DNA of 38,449 nucleotides from Cristatella mucedo (taxonomy: Eukaryota; Bryozoa; Phylactolaemata; Cristatellidae): assembly GCA_009760855.2 (NCBI GenBank), contig WPIO01000482.1:1-38449 (forward strand). The letters run 5' to 3'. The first letter of the stretch is position 1; each line of letters opens with the position of its first letter. Of this stretch, positions 32,288-38,449 are shown in pieces. A program made the translations under genes and the position numbers. A model generated the notes under the pieces. The model was given only the letters and a program-made list of their open reading frames with translations. It had not been told where the DNA came from and did not search any database.

Positions 32288-35200
32288 ATGTCTTCACGAG
32301 TAGGTCAAAGAAATTCTTTCTCTTTTGAATCTAGAAGGTTAATGAACATTGATTTCAAACCATCAAGTAGAAAATACGTTGGAAAAAAAGGAAGACTAAA
32401 TAAAGTTGGTTTCATAGAAACTGTTGTTTCTGGTAGTGGAAATACTTTAACTTTTTCTTATAAATCAAAAAGAACGTATGCAGACTTTGAGTCACTTAAA
32501 GAGTCTCTTAGGTATCAAACAAATGAATTACTTGACAGAGTTAGAAGTTCATGGAGGTTTGTCAGAGTTCATTTTAAAATATTATTCGACATGAGAATGT
32601 TTAATAATGGAGACATAGAAAAAAAAGGAGCACAATCAAAATCAATGTTAACGATGGATAGTGAATCATCTAACTCAATATATGAAAAAGTAATGCTTTC
32701 TTTAGGAACTCATTCTGAGATGTTAGTAGAAAGAAATGTTGGTTCTGGAAGGTTATTTATTGGTTATTATTCATTCTCTGTTGTTATTTCTAAATACATA
32801 CCTGTAAGCGGTGGTACATACATTGAAACACCTGAATATCTTGTTAATAAGAAGTGTGTAATTTATTTAAAAAGTCTTAAAGATGAGTTTTGTGCTTTGT
32901 GGTGTGTTTTAAGATCTTTAAACCCTGTAGAAAGAAATAAGTGGAAAATGAATGACTTAAAAACGATATTAGCTAATAATCACTCTAATCTTCTTAATGA
33001 GATTGAATGGCCTTCAATGGTTAAAGACGTTAATAAATTAGAGAAAGCAATGAATGTTAGTATAAATGTTTACTCGTGTGGATATAAAGAGTCAAGAGTT
33101 TCGCCACTGAGAGTTGTAAAAAAATCAGATGAAAAAGAAGGTAGACATGTAAATCTTCTGCTAGTTGTTAAAGGTAAAAAAGAACATTATATGTTGATTA
33201 GTAATTTTAATTCATTATGTAGACCAACAAACTCTGGAGGAAAACAGTATTATTGTCATAGATGCTTAAATAGATACTTTGATAAAAAACAAGCAAATGA
33301 CCATTTAGAAATATGTGAAAGCATGAACTCTGGAAGCACTGCTTATCTAATGCCACACGGTGATAGTAAGTTCATTAAGTTTGATTCTTTCAAACATCCT
33401 AATACATGCCCATACGTTTGTTATGCCGATTTTGAGTGTATAATTGAAAAACAAGAAAATTCTTCAACACACACACCATGTTCAGCTGCTTTTATCATAG
33501 TTGATTGGAAGGGTGAAGTTTTTGATAGAATTATTAATGTTGGATCAGATTGTGTTGTTAAGTTTCTACGAAGATTATTTGAGTTATCAGATTTCTTGAA
33601 AAGCACATTGATTGAACATAGTGGAGAAAGTAAAATGGATAGTTTAACTGAAAGTGAATATGATGAATATGAAAATGCTTTATTCTGTTGGATGTATAAA
33701 GAGCCATTCAATTATAAAGTAAGTGATTTGAGAAAAGTACACCGAAAATTTTAGTGCTGAAGCACAACCAATAGCTAATAATCTTGAGAAGTATATGATG
33801 TTAAGAGTTAAAGATATTGTTTTTAAGGATACTGCACAATTCATGCTCGGTTCATTAGATTTTATAGCATCAACAATGGGTAAAACTATTGATTGTTTTC
33901 CAATTTCTAACAAAGTTTTAAGTGAACTTTATCCCAATAAAAACCTTAATATTCTAGCAACTAAAGGAGAATATCCTGACGAGTTTATGGATTCTTTTGA
34001 GAAGTTTTTCACTTCATCTCTTCCGAGTAAAGATGATTTTTATTCAAGTGTTTACATGACTGGTATATCCAATGAAAGTTATAAAAAAGCAAATGATGTT
34101 TGGAAAGAGTTTGATTGTAAAAATATGTTAGAATATCATAATTTATATCTTCAAACAGACGTTTTATTGCTTGCTGATTTTTTCGAAAGTTTTAGAAAAG
34201 GATTGGTATCAAAACTAAAATTAGATCCAGCAAACTTTGTAACAACACCAAACTTCTCATGGAATGCAGTATTCTGGCTTTCAGGAGTAAAGATTGAATT
34301 ATTATCTGATAGAGAGAATTATGACATGTTAAAAAAATCTATTCGTGGAGGAATATGTCAGGTTAGTAGTAGACTTGTTAAGGCAAATAATCCTTTAGTT
34401 CCTGATTATGATAAGGATAAACCAATAACATGGATAACTTACCAAGACGCAACAAGTCTTTATCCTACAGCAATGATGGAACTTCTTCCTCAAGGAAACA
34501 TTGTTGAAATTTCAAATGAAGGGTGGGATATTGATAGAATTCTTAAGTTAGAGGATGAATCAGATACTGGTTACTTCTTTGTTGTTGATATCGAGTACGA
34601 TCCAAAAACTAAAGAGTATTACCATGATTTACACAATGAATATCCACTATGCGCTTCCAATAGAGTTGTTAATTGTAGTGAATATTCAAGTTTTCAAAAT
34701 AAGTTCAAAACAGGAGCAAGTAATATTCCAAAGTTAATATGTGACTTTAATCCAAAAAAGGATTATCTTCTACATTATAGATATTTAAAGTTCTGTTTAA
34801 CACACGGAATGGTAAAGAAAGTTTTCAAGTTTAATCTATCAAGATGGCTTAGACATTATATTGAAATGTGTGCTGAAATGAAAGCATTAAATTTAAGTAA
34901 AAAGTTTTTAAGAAACCTTTGGAAACTTATAATGAATTCATTCTATGTTAAAACCTGTGAAGATGTTGAAAAAAGAGTCAAAGCTTATTTAGTTAGTACT
35001 ATTGATGAAGCAGGGAAAAGGAAATTCAATAAACGAATAAGAGATCCAAATATGGTTAACTTTAGAGACTTTGGAGAATATTTGACAATCTTTCAAATGA
35101 ATCAATCTAAAACAAAATAAATTAAATAAACCAATATTCATTGGTAGTGCAATTCTAGATTTATCAAAGTTACACATGCAAAAGTTGTATTACGATGTTA

Positions 35201-35757
35201 TAAAACAGAAATATGGAGACAAGGTTAGTTTAATCTATACTGACACTGATTCTTTAATTATGAACATTGAAAAACCTAATCTTTACGATGATATGAAAGC
35301 AATGCCTGATTATTTTGATGATGATACAATCGGAAAATTTAAAGATGAGGCAGAAGGAAAAGTAATTTCAGAAGTTTGTGCTTTAAGACCAAAGCTATAC
35401 TCTGTAAGTATCGTTGACGCTGAAAGAAAAGCTGCAGCAAAAGGAGTAACAAAAGCAGTTTTAACTAAAACTACGGGACATGACACATTTGCTAGTTTTT
35501 TAACTGAAAGTATAGAAATTTTTAAAGGTAAAAAAAATTAGAAGTTTGGTGAAAGTCAAATTAGAAAGTTTCATAAAATATCTCAAGATAAACACGAACT
35601 ATTTACTAATGAGATGGAAAAAGTTGCCCTATCACCATTTGAATCAAAACGTTACTGGCTAGATTGTGGTCGTTGTAGTTATGCTTATGGGCATTATAAG
35701 ATTGAAAAAGCTTTAATTGAAGGTACTAATCCAGGTCGATGCTATAAATGTATTTAA
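32288..35757 (+). pseudogene. Protein-primed family-B DNA polymerase, right copy, four lesions
   Basis: About 1,150 codons, the usual size for Polinton/adintovirus-type PolB. Start chosen at ATG 32288 after TTATATAG. Domains in order: N-terminal region; FCALWCVLRSLNP (about 32890-32930); a C2H2-like YYCHRCL...FDKKQANDH (33247-33305); exonuclease I YADFECI (about 33422-33442); motif A YQDATSLYPTAM (about 34440-34475) with catalytic Asp; motif B MNSFYVKT (about 34932), where the usual Gly is Val; motif C YTDTDSL (about 35238-35258); C-terminal WLDCG, YGHYKI, GRCYKC. Lesions: a frameshift before the TAG at 33754, at the same place an apparent deletion of the HCH..GAAH/FHN..GYD exonuclease segment present in the middle copy, a second frameshift near 35100-35120 in an A-rich stretch, and an in-frame TAG at 35539-35541. 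It cannot make active enzyme as it stands. AT-rich, unlike host genes. Confidence 0.9.
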
Positions 35758-35772
35758 CAAAAATATTTTCAT

Positions 35773-35780
35773 TATTATAG
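35773..35780 (+). promoter_or_regulatory. TATTATAG signal before the acidic gene
   Basis: Two bases before ATG 35783. It is the only one of the eight with TATT instead of TATA, and it decides the start against an upstream in-frame ATG at 35717 that lies inside the PolB end. Confidence 0.55.
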
Positions 35781-35782
35781 AA

Positions 35783-35974
35783 ATGGAAAACGAAAATCCA
35801 GAGTTTTTAAAAGTTGAAAAAAGCTCTATGGATATAGGTATTTCAGATACAGAATCCGAAGATCCAGATTATATACCTGAATCCGAATACGAATCCGAAT
35901 CCGAATCTGGGTTTGAGTCTGCTGAAGATGACTTTACTTTGTACACTGAAGCTGATGATATACTCCCTTTTTGA
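35783..35974 (+). CDS. Acidic Glu/Asp/Ser-rich small protein
   Basis: 63 residues, starting MENENPEFLKVEKS. The centre is strongly acidic (DTESEDPDYIPESEYESESE), and there is no membrane segment or zinc motif. Its start lies 25 bases after the PolB stop. A homologue with the same DPxYxPE core lies at the same place in the middle element. After the TGA the frame continues SDYVNEENEL to a TAA at 36004-36006, similar to the end YLNEDN of the middle copy, so the TGA is probably a premature stop costing about 11 codons. Function unknown: a DNA-mimic, chaperone-like or phosphoprotein role is only a guess from composition. Confidence 0.6.
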   Translation: MENENPEFLKVEKSSMDIGISDTESEDPDYIPESEYESESESGFESAEDDFTLYTEADDILPF

Positions 35975-36020
35975 AGTGATTATGTAAATGAAGAGAATGA
36001 ATTATAAAAAATAATTATAT

Positions 36021-36028
36021 TTATATAG
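36021..36028 (+). promoter_or_regulatory. TTATATAG signal before the first SRIL-family gene
   Basis: Two bases (AA) before ATG 36031. Confidence 0.65.
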
Positions 36029-36030
36029 AA

Positions 36031-36306
36031 ATGGACATCTCGAGAATTCTAAGCTGTGAACAATCCAGAGATATGGCTGTAAAGATCTGTCTTCAAAAAC
36101 TTAGAGGTAATGATCAACGTATAATTAGACACTCTCTTGATAAACTTATTCCAGATTTAGAGAGTTGGTTTGTTAGTGTTCTTATAGAAATCTGTGAAGC
36201 TTCTGATAAACTAATGGAATGTAGAGGTAAGATAAATGAAATGCTTGAAGAAGCTGCAAAGAAATCAAAAACCCCAAAAACAAAACAAGGAGTACAAATT
36301 ACTTAA
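36031..36306 (+). CDS. SRIL-family small protein 1
   Basis: 91 residues, intact. It begins MDISRILSCEQSRDMAVKIC and has a mid-protein VLIEICEASDKL and a lysine-rich end (KKSKTPKTKQG). It belongs to a family found only within this window as far as I can tell: a helix with SRIL-x-CE, a variable middle of about 25 residues, then a second helix with L-x-x-(I/L)-(C/F)-(D/E)-A-(C/A/S)-(D/N). The middle element has a close, broken homologue (31326-31600), so this gene is conserved between element copies and is probably the ancestral member. Predicted soluble and cytosolic or nuclear. No function can be assigned. Confidence 0.7.
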   Translation: MDISRILSCEQSRDMAVKICLQKLRGNDQRIIRHSLDKLIPDLESWFVSVLIEICEASDKLMECRGKINEMLEEAAKKSKTPKTKQGVQIT

Positions 36307-36328
36307 TTATATTAAATAAGTTTTTACT

Positions 36329-36336
36329 TTATATAG
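36329..36336 (+). promoter_or_regulatory. TTATATAG signal before the broken SRIL-family gene
   Basis: Four bases (GAAT) before the former start codon at 36341, the same spacing as at 37234-37246. Confidence 0.6.
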
Positions 36337-36340
36337 GAAT

Positions 36341-36896
36341 ATAGATCAAAAAGTTTGAAGAATTCCTTGCTGTGAATATGCTAAAAGAATTGCACAATCA
36401 GCTATTTTTGGTTGTGAATATCCCAATCAGCTAAGATTTTATGAACATATTGGTAATTTAAGTGATGATATGTTACGTGAGCTGATAGAGATTTGTGATG
36501 AGTGTGAAAAAAATAAAGAATTAATTTTTAAACATGAAGATAGTGAACTTAGAAAAAGGGTTTTTGATTTAGAAGAAAAATTTAGAAAACAAAAACATAA
36601 ACCAATAGTCTCTAAATCCACTAAAGTAGAAAAAACTGAGTACAAAATTTCAAGGATTCTCTCATACGGCATCATTGCTGAAACTGCAAAATTTTTATCT
36701 GACTATAAATTTGATTATAAATCTTATTCTCTTTTTCCAGTTAATTTTTATGATTATGTTATTAGATTTAAGTGAGGACGAAATATCTAAGTTATTAGAT
36801 GCTTGTGATGATTATGAAGAAGCTATGGATGATCAAATATTATTTAATTGTAAAATTAATAGATTACTGGAAAAGATGTCTGATTTAAAACATTAA
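36341..36896 (+). pseudogene. SRIL-family two-domain gene, start codon lost
   Basis: The position of the start codon holds ATA (36341-36343), and codon 6 is TGA where the paralogue at 37246 has TCA (Ser). From there the frame is open to 36775: CCEYAKRIAQSAIFGCEYPN, then LRELIEICDECEKN. A charged linker leads into a second family domain (YKISRILSYGIIAETAKFL). A one-base frameshift near 36760 moves the end (LSEDEISKLLDACDDYEEAM) to another frame, which closes at 36896. So this was a fusion of two family domains without an internal TATATAG. Start loss, nonsense codon and frameshift make it a pseudogene, although translation from the internal ATG 36470 is possible. Confidence 0.7.
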
Positions 36897-36940
36897 GCTA
36901 AACAAAAGATGAAAAAAATTAATTAAACAATTCTTAAACC

Positions 36941-36948
36941 TTATATAG
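36941..36948 (+). promoter_or_regulatory. TTATATAG signal before SRIL-family gene 3
   Basis: Three bases (GAA) before ATG 36952. The wider block AATTCTTAAACCTTATATAG is the same as at 37222-37241. Confidence 0.65.
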
Positions 36949-36951
36949 GAA

Positions 36952-37230
36952 ATGGATTTTGATGAAAAGTTTGAAAAGGTTCTTGGAAATTATGCCACGC
37001 GTAATAGTTTATTTTTAATTTCTTCGAGTCTATTAGGAAAATGTGGACCTGAATATGAATTTGAATGCAAATCTTATCAACTTTTAAAAAAAGTAGACCC
37101 ATTATTTATTGACACGCTTTTTGAGGCTGCCAATCAGTATGAAAGTATTGATAAATCTTTAGTTAAATTACAACAAGAGGCTGAAAAAATATACGAGAAT
37201 AGAATATTAGATTCTATTAAAAATTCTTAA
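36952..37230 (+). CDS. SRIL-family small protein, divergent member
   Basis: 92 residues, intact. MDFDEKFEKVLGNYATRNSL replaces the SRIL-x-C start, but the layout is the same: first helix, a CGPEYEFECKSYQLL middle with two Cys, then IDTLFEAANQYESIDKSL, matching LLDACDDYEEAM of the neighbour. A Glu/Lys-rich helix closes it. Its stop codon lies inside the AATTCTTAAACCTTATATAG block that serves the next gene. No signal peptide or membrane segment. Membership in the family is inferred from pattern and tandem position. Confidence 0.6.
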   Translation: MDFDEKFEKVLGNYATRNSLFLISSSLLGKCGPEYEFECKSYQLLKKVDPLFIDTLFEAANQYESIDKSLVKLQQEAEKIYENRILDSIKNS

Positions 37231-37233
37231 ACC

Positions 37234-37241
37234 TTATATAG
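37234..37241 (+). promoter_or_regulatory. TTATATAG signal before SRIL-family gene 4
   Basis: Four bases (GGAG) before ATG 37246. It begins 4 bases after the preceding stop codon. Confidence 0.65.
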
Positions 37242-37245
37242 GGAG

Positions 37246-37488
37246 ATGGATCAGGAAGTTTCAAGAATTCTTTGTTGTGAATATGGTGTAAGAATTGCAA
37301 AAAAGTTTTGTGGTTTTGAAGATGATACCCCATATATTTCTTCAGATCTTTATAAGCATATCTTTAAACTACCAGCACCAAAAATTTGGGTTCTTTTAGA
37401 TGTTTGTGATGCATATGACAAAATGAAAAAAAAGAAAAAAAATATACTGCAGCATTTGATAAGTTTCATCAAATATTTGATGATGTAA
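37246..37488 (+). CDS. SRIL-family small protein 4
   Basis: 80 residues. It begins MDQEVSRILCCEYGVRIAKK and has a middle part with a DDTPYISSDLYKHIF block, then IWVLLDVCDAYDKM and a run of lysines from an A-rich tract (37425-37441). The first 30 residues are close to the broken gene at 36341 (CCEYAKRIA), so these two are the nearest paralogues. The end after the poly-Lys run (NILQHLISFIKYLMM) differs from the family's usual Glu/Lys helix. A frameshift in the A-rich tract may have changed the C-terminus. Function unknown. Confidence 0.65.
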   Translation: MDQEVSRILCCEYGVRIAKKFCGFEDDTPYISSDLYKHIFKLPAPKIWVLLDVCDAYDKMKKKKKNILQHLISFIKYLMM

Positions 37489-37532
37489 AAACAAAAAAAT
37501 AATCACTTTTTCATATAACTAATTTTCTTTTT

Positions 37533-37540
37533 TTATATAG
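37533..37540 (+). promoter_or_regulatory. TTATATAG signal before the 157-residue orphan gene
   Basis: Three bases (GAA) before ATG 37544, after a T-rich run. Confidence 0.65.
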
Positions 37541-37543
37541 GAA

Positions 37544-38017
37544 ATGCAGAACTATGTTACTGATCCCAATCTTGCTACTAGTGCTACTCTCCTTAAGTCT
37601 TACGTTGATTATCTTGTTAGGTCAAGAATGACTGGATACGATCAACAAACACTTGATTCAGATATTTCAGATATGACTGACAATTCGGTTAAGAAATTCT
37701 ATCTCGATGAATGTGATATCGAAGCTCAAAAGATTATAACTGCCGGGTTAACTGATGTAACAGCAAATCTTGAACCTACTGTTAGATCTAAAGTAGACGC
37801 ACTTTTTGACAATCCTTCTGAAATCTCTGGCTATACAACATGGATTGCATCTCAACTTCCAACTCTCTCAACGGTTATTTCAGGAGTTTCAGGAGTTTCA
37901 GGAGTTAAACCAGACATCTCTGGAATCGTTAAAGACGAGTGTTATGCGAGTCTTCCTGATCTAACTGACGGTGTTAGCGCAAGACAAAAGGCAACTGCTG
38001 CAGCTCTAGAAGCATAA
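37544..38017 (+). CDS. Orphan protein with SGV repeats
   Basis: 157 residues, intact, with less biased codon use than its neighbours. It starts MQNYVTDPNLATSATLLKSY. The first 100 residues look helical and acidic (SDISDMTDNSVKKFYLDECD). At about residues 114-122 comes a three-fold SGVSGVSGV from the nucleotide repeat TCAGGAGTT (37880-37906). The end is alanine-rich (RQKATAAALEA). No membrane segment, zinc motif or known domain is seen. Small virion or scaffold proteins can look like this, but that is conjecture. Not related to the SRIL family as far as I can see. Confidence 0.65.
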   Translation: MQNYVTDPNLATSATLLKSYVDYLVRSRMTGYDQQTLDSDISDMTDNSVKKFYLDECDIEAQKIITAGLTDVTANLEPTVRSKVDALFDNPSEISGYTTWIASQLPTLSTVISGVSGVSGVKPDISGIVKDECYASLPDLTDGVSARQKATAAALEA

Positions 38018-38045
38018 TTAATTTAATTAAAACAAAAAATAAACA

Positions 38046-38053
38046 CTATATAG
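38046..38053 (+). promoter_or_regulatory. CTATATAG signal before the last gene
   Basis: Two bases (AA) before ATG 38056. Confidence 0.6.
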
Positions 38054-38055
38054 AA

Positions 38056-38382
38056 ATGGGTGTTGAAACAAGGAGTAGGGATTGCCTTAATGAAGTCCAA
38101 GGTCAACAGCATTCAAATTCTAAGATTTGTTCATATCCTAGAATGGGTAGAATTGAAGACATTAGATCAACATTACTAAACGCTGTTAAACTAGTTATTG
38201 AGTATAAGGCTTTAAGAATCAATCACTCTGAACCAGAGATTACAAACATATTTACTACGGTTAGAGATGGGTCAGTATTTGAAGAGTTTCTCAAGGACTT
38301 AAAAATAGAAAAAATAAATAAAATTAAATCAGAAGCTTACTCTAAAAAAATAGAACTAACAAAACAAATAAAAAAGAAATAG
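38056..38382 (+). CDS. Orphan basic/helical protein, probably frameshifted near its end
   Basis: 108 residues as it stands, starting MGVETRSRDCLNEVQGQQHS. The middle is helical (RIEDIRSTLLNAVKLVIEYK), and there is a lysine-rich end (KKIELTKQIKKK). After a run of six A (about 38367-38372) the neighbouring frame is open and protein-like, with KEIDQGKDFEPLEELIEETM and a final DWWI before TAA at about 38444-38446. The stop at 38380-38382 is therefore probably caused by a one-base indel, and the original C-terminus was acidic, ending in two Trp. No family recognised. Confidence 0.55.
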   Translation: MGVETRSRDCLNEVQGQQHSNSKICSYPRMGRIEDIRSTLLNAVKLVIEYKALRINHSEPEITNIFTTVRDGSVFEEFLKDLKIEKINKIKSEAYSKKIELTKQIKKK

Positions 38383-38449
38383 ATCAAGGAAAAGACTTTG
38401 AACCTCTGGAAGAGCTTATTGAAGAGACTATGGATTGGTGGATTTAAAA

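Noticed and set aside
33680-33913. Minus-strand frames within the right PolB (also 34989-35177, 36439-36675)
   Set aside because: Antisense shadows of AT-rich coding sequence without start signals or family patterns.
32288-35757. Programmed frameshifting or stop readthrough as the reason for the split PolB
   Set aside because: Two frameshifts, an apparent missing exonuclease segment and a TAG in one gene, with further lesions in neighbours, fit ordinary decay better. No slippery site with a downstream structure stands out.
35717-35782. Upstream ATG as the start of the acidic protein
   Set aside because: It lies inside the PolB C-terminus in another frame. The ATG at 35783 directly after TATTATAG fits the pattern of all other genes.

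Overview
The window looks like animal (invertebrate) genomic DNA dense with transposable elements. It carries three copies of a protein-primed, family-B DNA polymerase (PolB) element of Polinton/adintovirus type or a relative. The host is not identified. L2/CR1-type LINE fragments, tRNA-derived SINEs and a broken TRIM gene point to a metazoan; a sponge is a low-confidence guess.

Layout. 1-230: LINE fragment (-). 332-3069: truncated, decayed PolB copy (-) with a SINE inside it. 3490-5870: GC-rich 35/39-bp minisatellite. 6308-6690: CT/CTGT microsatellite. 6700-10050: mostly non-coding, with SINE and LINE tails. 10055-13999: broken host TRIM gene (-) with RING, B-boxes, coiled coil and a beta-propeller-like exon, interrupted by L2 LINE pieces. 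14195-21570: a graveyard of LINE and SINE fragments. 21570-21849: SINE inside a SINE. 21850-26556: three ~1.4-kb LTR-like repeats separated by two copies of a ~255-bp spacer. 26891-31600: second decayed PolB element (+), with remnants of its downstream genes. 31690-32124: L2 3' end. 32125-38449: third and best preserved element (+).

The third element is the most interesting part. It starts, exactly where the host LINE stops, with an imperfect 49/48-nt inverted repeat that could be a hairpin terminus. PolB follows, then a short acidic protein, then a tandem set of small related genes (about 80-92 residues), then two unrelated orphan genes. Each of the eight genes has TATATAG (once TATTATAG) only 2-4 nt before its start codon. 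That is too close for an ordinary TATA box and suggests a dedicated promoter or initiator signal. The second element keeps the same gene order (PolB, acidic protein, first small-family gene), so the module is a real conserved unit.

No capsid, packaging ATPase, protease or integrase gene is visible, so assignment to a named virus or transposon family is open. PolB is broken in every copy, while four of the small genes downstream of the third PolB remain open. This is an endogenised element of intermediate age, not an active one.
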